The translations under genes and the position numbers were made by a program. Below are positions 22,171 to 34,690 of a stretch of 64,000 bases of DNA, in pieces (the first letter of the stretch is position 1; each line of letters begins with the position of its first letter). Source of the stretch: Zantedeschia hybrid cultivar (Eukaryota > Streptophyta > Magnoliopsida > Alismatales > Araceae); contig JARZZO010000012.1 in NCBI GenBank assembly GCA_030544215.1, forward strand, positions 43,191,194 to 43,255,193, written 5' to 3'. Under the pieces are notes generated by a model, which made no database searches, was not told where the DNA came from, and saw nothing but the letters and a program-made list of their open reading frames with translations.

Positions 22171-23173
22171 TGTAATGACCCGCCACCCTATAATCGGAAA
22201 CCCGATTACTAAATGGGTATCAGATCATTATCTACGTATTCACACCCGGATCTCATACGACACGTCTAGAGAAGTAAGCGTTAAACAAGGTTAAATATAA
22301 TAATCTTACGGACTTCAAGGAAAGTACAAGTGCGCAGGAAGGAAATTAATAATGTCCGTACACAGTCCAACAATAATTACATGGTCTAAGAAATTAAATA
22401 AGTATAGGCAGAAGTAAAGTACAACAACATCAGGGCATACCGGGAACTGAGATAGCTGCTGGCCCGCACACCAAGGAAACACCACGCGCCCCCACTCGCC
22501 AAGAAGTCCACACCTGAAACCGCAGGGAGTGAGCCACACAAGAATTGGGCTCAGTAGGCATCATCCGATCCCCGCCTCCCACACACACACGAGCAAGTGC
22601 AGCAATACGGAAATGAAGGCAAGTTAATTAAAGCAATAAATGCAGTTCCTAAATACCGATATGAGACATGTATCCGTAATGCAACAGGCACAATTCTAAG
22701 CAATTCAAGTAACCCGACTCAACACCACAATTTGTAACCAAAGATCCGGCTAAACACTCAAACCACATTGTCGACCGCATACAAACGTCGCCTCACAACA
22801 CCACCAACACCAACGCCTGTCCACCCTACGATGTTCCGGATACCGTAGGGTGAGGCAGTGAGCTAACTAGGACTGACTAGGACTAGTGAACTACCACTAC
22901 CTAGTCACGTATGCACACAAGCAGTCTAGACCACTGTCCTATCGACCAGACTTCCCTCAACGCCAGGCCTAGGCGCTTCGAGAGGGCCCTGGGGACCGGC
23001 GAAACCCCCCTCAAGCCGAAGCTATAGGGACTACCCGTAACCCTAACCTGTCGGGTCACATCAGGCCAAAGGGCGAAGGGTACCACTCGTAACCTCGATA
23101 TCTCAGGTTACAACAGGCCTTGTGGCGAAAGGGTAAACTCCAGCAGCACCACACCCGGCTCCACAGTAAGAAA
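22171..23173 (-). mobile_element. Right LTR of the gag-only element, part 1
   Basis: It matches 18079-19085 and is cut at AGAAA (23169-23173), the target-site duplication of copia B2. It resumes at 41863. Confidence 0.93.
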
Positions 23174-24759
23174 TGATGGATATAGGTGTCCTCTAACCAA
23201 TCATAAGGCACCTATTTCAATCTGGTTCACTAATAAATGGCATTAAATTCATTATGTAGATTGGCATATTTATAATTGCGCATAATGAAGTCCATGAATT
23301 TGTGCAATAGTCATCAGATTATGATGAGATCATAATAATGAGACTGATGACTTATAAACACATATTCTCAATTGTTCCTAGTCGTAGGATGTTTGAGAAT
23401 GACATCAAACATTCGGTTAGACTAGTACAGGTTATTCCAGCTCATATGATGAGGGTGACTGATCTCGTTAGTTACTAGTGTGGAGACACAATGGTAAACC
23501 TGTAGGTACTCATTGGGGAATGAGTTCAGTGAACTGATCCAACATGAATCGCCGAATGGTAATTTACCTGACTGTCAATCGGCTTGATTCATCGTCACAG
23601 TGGCGTGGTTGATCTTTGGACTGGAGACACCAAAGACACCTTGTCGGTGGACTTCTGGACTTTGACCTTGACCTACGAATCCCTATCCACGGGATCTCTA
23701 ATAGTCAAGGATCGGGTCCAGCGGAAGACCTTCGAAGGTGATTGTGTGTTCAATAAAGGATCATTCGCTCTCAGGTAATTGGAGAGAGAATGCTCTAGAA
23801 TAGATCCGTAGGAATCTCTGGCCAGAGCAGAAACAATATCAGAAAAGTGGTTTTTGGATATTATACAGCGGAGTCTGATTCAAGTGAGTTGACCATCTAG
23901 GGTTTGACAGTTGACCATATCTTAGGTTAACTCGAGAGCATTGTGCGAACGAAGGATTATAGCCACGCGGTAACTGTGGACGGACAGGTTCCATGAGTGG
24001 GTTGCTGAACCCCATTGCCTTCCGGGATCATGCGGTGTTGCTTGGCACCCAACTTGATTGGAAGTCCGACCGAATTTACATGCGATGATAATTCGGTTAA
24101 CTAATTAATTAATATCTTGATATTAATTAATTACAATAACTCAATAACTAGTTATTGGACTTAATGGGCTGAAAACCGGACTGGTAAATGGGCCTAGAGG
24201 GTCACACGCAATAAGATTCTCAGTCGGTGGTACATAAGTGGGATTTATATTAACTCGGGGACTTTTGTGAAAAGTCGCGCCGAGTTAATATATATATGCG
24301 CTGTTGAGAAACCCTAGGCCAAGCTCCAGGATTTCCCCTTGCTGACCGTCATCCCTCCTTTCTCTCTCCTCCTCTGGGCTCCCCGTTCGAGGCGCCGAGA
24401 TTGTCACCGTCTTCGCCGCACGTGATTCCCGAAAGTCGGGAATTCCCATCGGCGGGATTTCAACAATCGTTGCGGCGACGGATCTTCAGCGAGCGAGCTG
24501 AAACGGATGAGGGATCGACGACAAACCACCGCTGAGGATCGAGTGGATACCGCTAGAGGCCGGACGCTTGTGCAGCTCGCGGCATCGCCTCGACGGAACC
24601 GAAACGGAAGCGGATTCGAATCTGCGCACGGTAATCGGATTATTCCCATTAGTTTTCGGTTTTAGTTTTTCGTTCCGAATCGGATCAGCGGGCATCGGGC
24701 GGGATAAATTTTGTTTGTCGTTTCCGCTGTGTTCTTCGCGTCCCGCCCGGATCCCAACA
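23174..24759 (+). mobile_element. B2 5' LTR
   Basis: It runs from TGATGGATATAGGTGTCC to CCGGATCCCAACA, 1,586 bases. A TATA-rich stretch (TAATATATATATG, 24287-24299) lies before CGCTGTTGAGAAACC, a plausible transcription start. The palindrome-like GCGGATTCGAATCTGC is near 24610. Both ends fit the TG…CA rule. Confidence 0.93.
24287..24299 (+). promoter_or_regulatory. TATA box region of the B2 5' LTR
   Basis: TAATATATATATG sits about 45 bases after a GGGACTTTTGTGAAAAGTC segment that is shared, with changes, by family A LTRs. Position and sequence suit a core promoter. Confidence 0.45.
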
Positions 24760-24760
24760 G

Positions 24761-24773
24761 TGGTATCAGAGCC
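24761..24773 (+). other. B2 primer-binding site (tRNA-iMet)
   Basis: TGGTATCAGAGCC begins one base after the LTR end CAACA. This is a perfect canonical match. Confidence 0.95.
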
Positions 24774-25740
24774 AGGTTCCGCTCTGATTCGCTTTGGAAT
24801 GACGAAATTAATCTTCTAATATAATTTCCATGCTCATATTATTTTTCTCGCATAGAAATCACTCATGGGATGAGCATGCAATAATCAGATTGTTTTTCTA
24901 TGGAGAAAATCAAATTTTATTTAAAGTTTTCGTCGTGTTCTTCATGGAGATGAAGAACAAGTTTTGTGGGTGTGGATGGGCTTCAATGGTGATAAAAGAT
25001 CACTGTAATGGTTGCACGGTGTGACCAGGTTGCCTTCCCTATTTCCGGCAGGTCCCTCTTGTGCCCGGCGACCGGCGGTGGAGCTCCTCACCTTCCTTTT
25101 ATTCCTTCTCATTTGATGAAGAAATAATAAAGGAGAGTAAAGGGGCTTCGGCCTGGTGCAGATTGTGCTTGCAGGAGCCTCACCGGCGCTGGCATCGTCG
25201 GCCGACCACGCCGGCCCCGTCAGTGACGGCGGGGAGGGAGGGCAGCGCCGCCCTAGTTGCTCATTGTCAGTGGCGGGCCTGACAAAAAGGGGGCAAAAGG
25301 CTACGGTTTTAAACCTGTAAACCGCCTTCCTTTTGGGGCAACCGGCAGCAAGGACACGCCGGCCGGCCACCGTCGGCGTGGGGCATGATGGGGGCCAACC
25401 CCTTTGCTGCCTCCGGTCGCCTCTACAGCTGTCGGCGGTGGTGCCGGCCCCAGAACCTGCAACCTGCAAAGAAGAGGGGCCAAACCCTAGCCGGCCGAGC
25501 ATGAGGCACGCACGTGAACCGGCCGGTTTCGTGGCGGCCCGACCGGAGCTGGGCCGGGCATGGCCTGGGTGCGCCCTGGTCCAGGGCTGGCCGAGCCCAG
25601 GCCTGGGCCATTGGCCGGCCTGGCTCGAGCTAGTGACCTGGACCAGGTCTTCCAGGCCCGAGCCCTTGTGCAGGCCCAATAAGGCCAGCCCGCCCGGCCC
25701 ATTAATCCCCATTTTACCCATTAAACCCTTTATTATTTTT
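24774..25740 (+). mobile_element. B2 leader, GC-rich first part
   Basis: No gene is visible. From about 25040 it is rich in GC with many self-complementary runs (GGCCGGCC, CCTGGGCC and the like). The long frames on both strands here (24942-25721 minus, 25333-25791 plus) reflect GC bias. A2 has a comparable GC-rich block after its primer site. Confidence 0.6.
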
Positions 25741-25789
25741 AAAACCCCTTTTATAATAAGAACCCCAAACCTGTTTAACTTAAAATTTT

Positions 25790-26760
25790 AATAGGATTTG
25801 GTTTAAAATGTGTTTTAAACTCTAAATCTTGTTTTAAGTTAAAAGAAGGTTATTTAAAGATATCATCTTTTGTGGGGGTTAAGAAAGATGTAATCTTTAT
25901 CTGATTTAATAAGAGTTGTTAAACTAATTTCTATTAAAGGATATTTAATAAGTGTTTATTAAATGTTTAGTTAACCCTTAATTAAATTTGCTTAATTTTT
26001 AACAATTGTTGTTATGAAATTAACATTTTAATTATTGATTAGAGGGGTTCTTTATCTAATCATCTTAAAATAATGATTAACAATCGTTGTCAATTATTTT
26101 TTTTTTAACTTGTGTCTTTAAAATTAATCGAACAAATGTCGTTGATTGATTTTAATTAAATGATTAGATTAATACATATTAAATTTCATAACAATTGTTG
26201 TCATGAAGTTAATTTTGATTAAGGGACACTTAATAAAAGTTATTAAGTGATTTATTGACTTATTATAAATGTTATAATAAAGTTACTTATTTCTTGAGGA
26301 ATTAAATTTAATAAAAGTTATTAAAGATTAATTAAGTCTTAATAATAATTATTAAGATTATTAATTAATTTTCTCAAGGATCTCTTAATTAAAATTTTCA
26401 TTGATCTAATCAACTTGAAATAAGATCTTTTAATAAAAGTTATTAAGAGATTCATTAAGTCTAATGTGTTACACAATTTTGATTAAAATTATTCTAATTA
26501 ATATTTCTTAATAAATGTTATTGAGAAATATTATTTAATAAAAGGGGTTTATTAACAGGGAGTTATTAATCGATTAAAATAGGAATTATAAATTCTTTTA
26601 TAAATGTTATTTAGGAATTTTTAATTCTTTCTTAATGTTAGATTGTTTCACATTAATAATTGTTATTAATGTGAATTAAAATTAATCTAAGTGTTAGATT
26701 AATTAATTTAGAATTGTTCTAAATTATGCATGGAATATTTTACAATTTTAATTTTAGCTT
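25790..26760 (+). repeat. B2 leader: AT-rich dyads with 3-nt centres
   Basis: Examples: CACTTAATAA-AAG-TTATTAAGTG (26228), ATTTCTTAATAA-ATG-TTATTGAGAAAT, TTCATAACAA-TTG-TTGTCATGAA, CACATTAATAA-TTG-TTATTAATGTG. Arms are 7-12 bp and differ between units; the centre is almost always 3 nt and often NNG. No coding sequence is present. Confidence 0.78.
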
Positions 26761-27313
26761 TGTGTGCACATGTTGATGTGTTTAATGCTTTAAATTAGAT
26801 TTATTACATGTTAGAAAAATAAGATTTTCGAAAATTCAAATTATCCAATTTTGATTGGTACACAGGTTTTAAAAAAGCCAAAAATTATTATAATTTCAAA
26901 ATTTTAGCCTTCATGTGATTTGTTTTATCATGTGTGGATGGTTAAAATTTATGGTGGTCATAGACATGCACTTAGTTAAATTTCATATCATGTGATGGTG
27001 TGTGATTTTGTGGATTGTTATGGAATGTGATGTTCATTAATTAAGTGTTAATTAATGAAGCTTGCGTGCCTCCTTCTCTTTCATTCCATTGTAATTCTAT
27101 CTCCCTCCATCATTGTACTCGGCCATAAGGCTTTCTCTTACAATTTATTTGTATTTGAAATTGTTTCAAAATTAATATTATTTGTAATTGATCGCGCCGG
27201 CCGAGGAAAGGCGAGGATGATCCACAAATGCAACCAGGAAGGCGACAGGAGATGAGATCACCAGTGGCTATATGTTTGCATGTTTTAGATTATATAAATG
27301 TTATATAGTTTTT

Positions 27314-27343
27314 GTGATTAATTATTTGGCTCTAGTTAATCAC
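27314..27343 (+). promoter_or_regulatory. B2 leader stem-loop, TTTGGCTC loop
   Basis: GTGATTAATTA, then TTTGGCT, then CTAGTTAATCAC forms a stem matching the B1 stem with a few changes. The loop is as in family A, whose stem is unrelated in sequence. Confidence 0.6.
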
Positions 27344-27589
27344 CGTGCTGTCCATGACCACATAATAAACATGTATGGGTGATGCATGCTTTTTAGTTTT
27401 GGATTATGAATCGATTACTAATATCTAGGTATAGTTAAATATATACAATATATTTATAAACTATCACCTAGGATGAGACCAACTTAACATAAACAAAACC
27501 TTCAACATAAAGTTTAAGTCGGAGCGCGAGTCATTGAGAATGTACCGCGTGGCTCTCCATCAATATAGTTCTTAGAACTTGATTCATTG

Positions 27590-27915
27590 ATAACAGTTTC
27601 TACGTGTTTACCCGAGATCTGCCACTATATGATGAAAGGACTATTAACTATAGCATTATGATGCCTTGAGATCGGAATAGAGGAACGGTGTAGCTATCAT
27701 CGCGTTTACCCGGGAGCTGCATTCTTACTCTACTCTGTCACGTATTGATGGTAAAGCTTAGACCAGGGATAATGGTCTACTGTGTTTACCCGGGACCATT
27801 AAAGACCTGGGAGCGGAAATAAGATCGGATATTGCAAGGAGTTGCAATTACCATGAAATGGTTGCTCTAAGATAATGGTATGATACTATGTGATTACCCG
27901 AGGTCATACTATGAT
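27590..27915 (+). promoter_or_regulatory. B2 leader: four hairpins with TGTTTACCCGG core
   Basis: Cores are near 27605, 27702, 27782 and 27889, between arms such as TAATGGTC / GACCATTA, GTGTAGCT / AGCTGCAT and GGTATGA / TCATACT. Intervening sequence (e.g. ATATTGCAAGGAGTTGCAA) is conserved with family A, while the cores differ from A as a set. Confidence 0.62.
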
Positions 27916-28084
27916 TCGAGGAGATTCTGATCCTCACTAGGAAACTGTCAGAGTCTTCTGTTCTGTATACCTGAAGGTTATATAGTCCGTCGAAAAATAG
28001 TGGGAAATAATTCAAGATAAAAGACCATAATTGAATTATCAGAACTATCTGCTTAAATCACGTTATTTCCTTCGATTCACTAAA

Positions 28085-30880
28085 ATGTCGTCTATTCGAG
28101 AAGTTGGCATATTGGATGCCAATACTTCTTACTCAGACTGACTAGAAAAGTCTGAAGAATGTCTTCAGGGCCAAGTGAAAGTCACTATCCTAATCAGACA
28201 TCATGAATCCTCTTACTTGGATAGACCAAGGTGAAGAGGTACTCATGGTATGCCTTATTGAAAGGCAATAATTGTTATGAAATCTCTTATTTGGATAGAC
28301 CAAGATAAAGAGATATTCATGATATGTCTTTGAGAAAGACAAGTGGTAAGATTTTAAACGATCGAATCCACACCTGAAAAGGATAAAGAAAAGTCAGCTG
28401 AGATAGAGAAATAGCAGTTCTCCCACTGCAACCAATATAAGGATACTGGTAAAGACAAAAAGAATATGGAACTTGAAAGAAGTTTCATATATTTTTATTA
28501 TCGATTTTTGCATGTGTATTAGAGAATTAGCGTATCCAATATGAGATATTAGAAATGATTCTTAGAGCTGCGATAGTGTGCAGACTTAGACAAGTAAAAA
28601 GAAATCGAGAATGCAAGTGTTGAGTTAGACTCAACTATTGTTCATGATATTCGTGGGTTACTGTTAGACAGTAAATCTTTGTATATCTATAGGAGTCAAA
28701 TATGAAACTGAATAAATGTTATTTAGTTGCATATCAAGAATTGTAAAAGTGAATAACGTTGATTGAGAAAGAATAATAGTTGTTCGAATTAGTCAATGTA
28801 CCACAGATTCTTGATGTGACATTTCATATGATGAACATTCACAAATCTCTTATAGAAATGAACTGTGTGAATCTTGATTATCTATGGTGTTGTACATAGG
28901 GTTGTACAATAAGAAATTATTGGTGCTGATCCATACCGATGTAAACAGCTCAATGTCCTCTTGAGGCCAAAGATAATCACTACTATTGACGTACCTTATA
29001 GTTTACTCTTGGAATGATTCGGCTGTATGCACTTACTGAAGTACAAAACGAATGCATCTGAGATATTAAGGTATAAGATCAATATGAAGTATTAGAATTT
29101 TTGATTTGATCAAAGAAACTAATACTTAAGTATATGATTCACATAAATCATTAAGAGGATAATTGTATCCTCGCTCGATTGATTCTCATTGTATATCATA
29201 GTAATATGATAGAATGAGAAATTGCAGCTTATTAAGATATGGTGCAATATATAATAAGGTTTGCCTAATTCTTATCCTTGTGAAAATGAATATGAACGTT
29301 AGATGTCTATACTTTACAGATGGTTCTGAATAAGTTAGTGTGTGTCTATATAAGATATGGAAACCAAATAATTCATATGAGATGTGAATTATGAACAAAC
29401 CTGATTTTAAAGTCAAGTTATATCGTATGTGAATTTATAAAATGTCTAAAGAGTTTGGACATTACATTTATTGGCCAGGCGATAATGAAATAATTATCGT
29501 CCTAAAAGCTATCTTCTATGAAGAGGAACATGTCCTCAGAGAAGACAGTGGGAGCTGATAAAACTAGAAGATGTTCTAGACCCACAAATTAACATAAGAT
29601 TATTAGATAATCTTTAATTGTTTGGAACCACTCATAACATATATCAGAGAGCTTCATAGATTTTTGAGATTCTCTCAGTGACTAAAAGGATATGTTTGAC
29701 ATATCTGATTTAGCAAGGTGAGAGAAGCTCAAAATAGATTATGAAATAAAATCTATGATAATAATGCTCTCTATCATTACAACTTTGAGATTGATAAGTT
29801 TATTAGAATTCTACTTATCTATACTGCCAATCATGAGATGATGACAGTTGGATATTAAAAGCGTCCACTCAATGTGATTGAGGTAAAGATGTATATGATA
29901 CACCTTTAAAGCTTTTAAAATGTCCAGGAAGCAAATTATGATTTCAAAAGATTATTTTGAATCAAACTAAAACTTTCCAAAGTTGTAATAAAAGTTTTTG
30001 ACTTAATTGTCAGATATTACGTGATCATTAAGAATGATCACAGACTGTGTGTGTTCAAAAAGGACAGTGGGAGTACGATCGCTTTAGTAATGCTTTATGA
30101 TAGTAACATCAAAGTCATTGAGAATGACTTCATGATGTTACTATTGGTGAAAACATTGTTAACCATGTTTTCCTCCATAATGGATTTAGTTATAATATCC
30201 CACGTATTCGAAATACGAATCTATTAAGATAGATTGGTGGGGATATTATATTGACCTGTATGTCAAGATGTTTGACATAAATTTCATAACAAATCTCAAT
30301 TATTGAGATATGGAATTTATTTCTTTAAAGAAAAGATTCCTTAAAGGATACAGGAGTGAAATGCATCATTAAGCGCTTGAGAAGTGCTAAGGATGCATTC
30401 ACGTATATGGAGAGGATGATTTGAAACTATGAGGTCACACTGACTCAAATTTCAAGTCAAATAATGGATTCAACCTTCTAGTAAAAAGGAATGGATTGGA
30501 ATGGTTCTAATCCAGAACTCGATATTAAGGTGACGACATAAATAACTGATATTGTTATTAGAACAATATGGATGAAAAGGTTCATCCCTGAACTAGTTGT
30601 AGTTCTAAAAGGTCTCTGATACCATCCTATCGTTGTAAGACAACAGTGGGAGCAATGAATTGTGTGATCGAGCCATAGTCTCTTCAGAAGTTCTAGAACA
30701 TTCTGAGGTTCTCTCACAGGTTCGGAGACAAAGGATAAATAGGAAATAACGTAATGGAAAATATTCCATCTGTAGATAATTTAACAGATCCCTGACCAAG
30801 TCTTAGTCACAGACTTTTTGTGAGCATCACCTAGATTTGATGGAGATCAAATGCGAAAGTAATTGGCTTGAGTCCAAGTG
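28085..30880 (+). pseudogene. B2 decayed gag-pol, RT active site lost
   Basis: The ATG at 28085 matches the A start (MSS … GILDA), but a TGA follows at 28139-28141, aligned with Trp of SDWFRS in A. A tandem duplication (28205-28342) and a degraded knuckle (HCNQYKDTG) follow. At 30021-30227 the frame aligns with RT around YVDD, which here reads YDSN (30096-30107). Other frames are short. The last bases before 30887 (AAGTGGGATAT) are the polypurine tract. The decay pattern matches B1, so it predates the spread of the family. Confidence 0.75.
28205..28342 (+). repeat. B2 tandem duplication in the gag region
   Basis: Two units of about 75 and 63 bp share TTGGATAGACCAAG and the following AAGAGRTAYTCATGRTATG. 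The same duplication, also diverged, is in B1. Confidence 0.75.
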
Positions 30881-30886
30881 GGATAT

Positions 30887-31618
30887 TGATGGATATAGGT
30901 GTCCTATAAGCCAATCATAAGGCACCTATTTCAATCTGGTTCACTAATAAATGACATTAAATTCATTATGTGGATTGGTATATTTATAATTGTGCATAAT
31001 GAAGTCCATGAATATGTGCAATAGTCATCAGATTATGATGAGATCATAATAATGAGACTGATGACTTATAAACACATATTCTCAATTGTTCCTAGTCGTA
31101 GGATGTTTGAGAAGGACATCAAACATCCGGTTAGACTAGTACAGGTTATTCCAGCTCATATGATGAGGGTGACTGATCTCGTTAGTTACTAGTGTGGAGA
31201 CACAATGGTAAACCTGTAGGTGCTCATTGGGGAATGAGTTCACTGAACATATCAGACATGAATCGCCGAATGGTAATTTACCTGACTGTTAATCGGCTTG
31301 ATTCATCGTCACAGTGGCGTGGTTGATCCTTGGACTTGAGACACCAAAGACACCTTGTCGGTGGACTTCTAGACTTTGACCTTGACCTACGAATCCCTAT
31401 CCACGGGATCTCTAATAGTCAAGGATCGGGTCCAGCGGAAGACCTTCGAAGGTGATTGTGTGTTCAATAAAGGATCGTTCGCTCTCAGGTAACTGGAGAG
31501 AGAATGCCCTAGAATAGATCCGCAGGAGTCTCTGGCCAGAGTAGAAACAATATCAGAAAAGTGGTTTTCGGATATTGTACAGCAGAGTCTGATTCAAGTG
31601 AGTTGACCATCTAGGATT
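30887..31618 (+). mobile_element. B2 3' LTR, part 1
   Basis: It matches the first 730 bases of 23174-24759 and is cut by copia A2 after GGATT (31614-31618). It resumes at 41011. Confidence 0.93.
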
Positions 31619-31619
31619 T

Positions 31620-33164
31620 TGTTAGTTTTAGGTGGCCTACAAGCCAATCTGACCATGTAAATCTCGTTCATTTATTAATAAAATGGCATAATATTCATTA
31701 TGTGTAAATCGCAATAATTCTCGTTTCATAAAGAAGTCCGTGAATATGTGCTATAGTGATCAGATTATGATGAGATCATACTAATAAGACTGATCACTTA
31801 AACACACATATTCTTAATCGTTCCTAGTCGGAGGATATCCAAGAAGGACATCGGATATCCGGTTAGACTAGTACAGGTTACTCCTGCTCATATGATGAGG
31901 GTGACTGATCTCATAAGTCACTTGTCTAGAGACACTAAGGCGAATATGTAGGTGCTCATTGGAAAATGAGTTCACTGAACTGATCCGACTGAATCGCTGG
32001 ATGGTATTGTATCTCACTGTCAACCAGCTTGATTCTATTGTCGCAGTTGCGTAGATGCTCCTAAGACCTGAGATACCAAGGACACCTTGGCGGTGGACTT
32101 CTGTACTTTGACCTTGGTTTACGAATCTCTAGCCACGGGATTCTAATACGCCAAGGATTGGGTACAGCGAAATACCATCGAAGGGAATTGTGTGTCAATA
32201 AGGAATCATTCGCTCTCGGTACTTAGAGAGAGAATGCTCTAGGAAGGATGCGCGAAAGTCCTTGGCCAGGGCGGACGATAATATCGGAAAAGGAGTTTTC
32301 CGATATTCATCAGTGGCATCCAATCAAAGTGAGTCGACCAGTTAGGGTTTGACAGCTCGCCATACCCTGAGTTGACTCGAGAGCATTGTACGAATGAAGG
32401 ATTATATCCATGCGGTAACTGTCGGCGGAAAGGTTCCAAGAGTGGGTTACTTAACCCCAATACCTTCCGGGTTCACGCGGTGTTGCTTGGCACCCAACGT
32501 GATCGGAGGCCCGGTCGAATTTGATGTGCGACATCAATTCGATTGATTAATTAATTGATAAAGGGTTATTAATTGATTAATAAAGCCAGTGATGAGTCAC
32601 TGGGCTTGTTGGGCCATTAATTGGACTGGTACTTAGGCCTAAAGGGTCACACGCAAATGATTCTCAAGGCTATAGATAAATAAGTGGGTTTTATACAAAC
32701 CGGGGGTTTTTATGAAAAACCGCGCAGTTAGTATAAAACATAGCGAACGGGCTGAGCAGGCCAAGCTGCTGCTAACCCTAGCCGCCCCTCCTCTGTTTCT
32801 CTCTCTCTCTCTGGCGTCTAGACAGATCCAGATCTGCTCCGCCGCTTCTCCGAATCCCGTTCGACGGGAAATCGTCCGCGCGTTGTGGCGACCGGCGGAG
32901 GTTTCGTGGGCTGCGAAGAACGAGGAACGCGAGGATATCCGTCGCAGGGAGGATCGCGTGGACTTCGCTAGAGGCCGGGCGCTTGCGCGGCTTGCGGTGT
33001 CTCACCGACGGAACCGAACGGTTGCAGATTCGAATCCGCACATGGTGAGAATCGATTATCCGATAATCGTAGGTTTTAGTTTTTTCGAAACGGGAACGGA
33101 TCGTTGTTTATTATTTTATTTTCCGCTGCGTGAGCGATCCAGAGAAACCCGAGAAAACCCAACA
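31620..33164 (+). mobile_element. A2 5' LTR
   Basis: It runs from TGTTAGTTTTAGG to GAAAACCCAACA, 1,545 bases. TATAAAA at 32732-32738 is the likely core promoter; the upstream TATATAAA of A1 is TATACAAA here. A palindrome, here CAGATTCGAATCCG, is near 33026. The frame at 32712-33230 is not a gene. Confidence 0.95.
32732..32738 (+). promoter_or_regulatory. TATA box of the A2 5' LTR
   Basis: TATAAAA follows the conserved GGGGGTTTTTATGAAAAACCGCGCAG-type segment. It is the same in A1 (9101-9107); transcription would start about 30 bases on. Confidence 0.5.
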
Positions 33165-33165
33165 G

Positions 33166-33178
33166 TGGTATCAGGGCC
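33166..33178 (+). other. A2 primer-binding site (tRNA-iMet, one mismatch)
   Basis: TGGTATCAGGGCC starts one base after the LTR. Compared with the canonical TGGTATCAGAGCC it has A to G at position 10. Confidence 0.93.
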
Positions 33179-33910
33179 AGGTTCCATTGTTTCTCGTCCC
33201 ATTTCGATCTCCGAATTAATTTTTCCATGAGTTATTCCATGCGTTTAATCCGAGTAAAATGACGAAATAGTGTTCATAAGATGAACACAAATATTTAGAT
33301 CATTTTTCTGTGATTTTTCGGATTTTATTTGGGGGTTTTCGGTGTTCTTCATGAGATGATGAACTGGGGCTTTTCGGCGACTTCATACGAGCTTCCCAAC
33401 TGTTGGGATGGCCGGCCGAGTCTCCAGATCCCTTGGTAATAGTCACCACTGCCCATCGAGCATGATGATCGGCGCCGGAGTGCCCATGGAGGGTTGCTAA
33501 ATCAAGCCCCAAAACACGGTTTGGAACTTGCAAAAATCAGATTTTTGGGGTTTTGGGGCTCGGCCTAACCGAACCCATGCCCCACCGGCGCCGGGCAGGT
33601 CGCCGGCGTCGCCGGCGGCGACGGCCGGTGCCTGGGCGCTCGCTAGCGGCGGCCTGCCTCCCCTCCAGCCGCCGGCCCTCCACCTAGGGTTTCCTACAAA
33701 CAAAGGGGCGTCGGGTTGCAGGGAAGGGGGGCCGGCCCGAGCCGGCTTGGCGGTGGCCCTGGCGGGCCGGTCCGACAAGACTGAGCCGGGTCCAGGGGCT
33801 GGCTGAGCCAGGCCTGGGCCTGGCGCCCCTGGTCCGAGCCCTGGCTCGGCCAGGGCCCGAGCGCAGGGCTCAGACCATCCGGCTGGACCACCCCACCCTT
33901 GTTTTAATTT
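33179..33910 (+). mobile_element. A2 leader, first part with GC-rich hairpins
   Basis: No gene is visible. From about 33560 the sequence is very GC-rich with strong dyads, e.g. GCCCTGGCTCGGCCAGGGC near 33838. Frames here are due to composition. Confidence 0.6.
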
Positions 33911-33919
33911 ATTAAAACA

Positions 33920-34690
33920 AATTAAACCCCAGCTTTGCCCATTTAATTCATAGAAAATTGGATTTTAATTTAATTCAAAAATCTATTTTGAAAGTTTTAA
34001 TTATTCTTCAAATTTATTAAATTGGGCTGTAATGATTTTCAATCATTATGTAATTAAGGATTTTTTATTAACTAGCAATTAGTTGTTAATTAGTTGGGGT
34101 TAATATTAATTTAAATGTTAAATTGATTATTAACCTCAATTTAATTAATTTAAATGTTAAATTAGTTATTAAATTAGTTATTAATAGTTATTAGTCTAAT
34201 TGTTAGATTATTAACTATTATCTCAGCTAATTGTTATTTAATATTTGAGTTAGTGATTAATTTAATGGTTAAATTAATAATTAACTTAAATGACTTATTT
34301 AAATGTTAAATTGGCAGTCCTTAATTAATTATTGTTAGTCATTAATTTAATAGTTTAATTATTGTTAGTCATTAATTTAATAGTTAAATTAATGATAACT
34401 TTAATTATTTAATCTAAGAGTTAGATTAATCGATTATTAATTACTTAGTGTTAATTATTAGTTTAAAAGTTAAATTAATAATTAACATTAATTGGCTAAT
34501 CTAAGTGTTAGATTAGTAGTTAATAATTAATTTGGTTGATTATTAATTTAAGTGTTAAATTATTAATTAACTTTAATGGACTAGTCTAAGAGTTAGATTA
34601 GTTATTAATAGTCTAATTGTTAGATTATTAATGGGGTTTAATCTAAATGTTAGATTATTAGAATTGTTCTAATTTGCATGGAATAATCTG
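33920..34690 (+). repeat. A2 leader: AT-rich dyads with 3-nt centres
   Basis: Repeated AATCTAA-GAG-TTAGATT, AATTTAA-ATG-TTAAATT, AATCTAA-GTG-TTAGATT and similar. A direct duplication of about 30 bases, containing AATTATTGTTAGTCATTAAT, is near 34325-34380. Confidence 0.78.

Noticed and set aside
24942..25721. 259-codon minus-strand frame
   Set aside because: GC-rich B2 leader; frames are open on both strands by composition, and the partner copy B1 does not keep it.
32712..33230. 172-codon frame starting MKNRAVSIKHSERAEQ
   Set aside because: It starts after the TATA box of the A2 LTR and crosses U5 and the primer site; related LTRs break it. An LTR transcript, not a gene.
33497..33891. Pro/Ala-rich frames on both strands in the A2 leader
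   Set aside because: Composition effect of a GC-rich block with hairpins.
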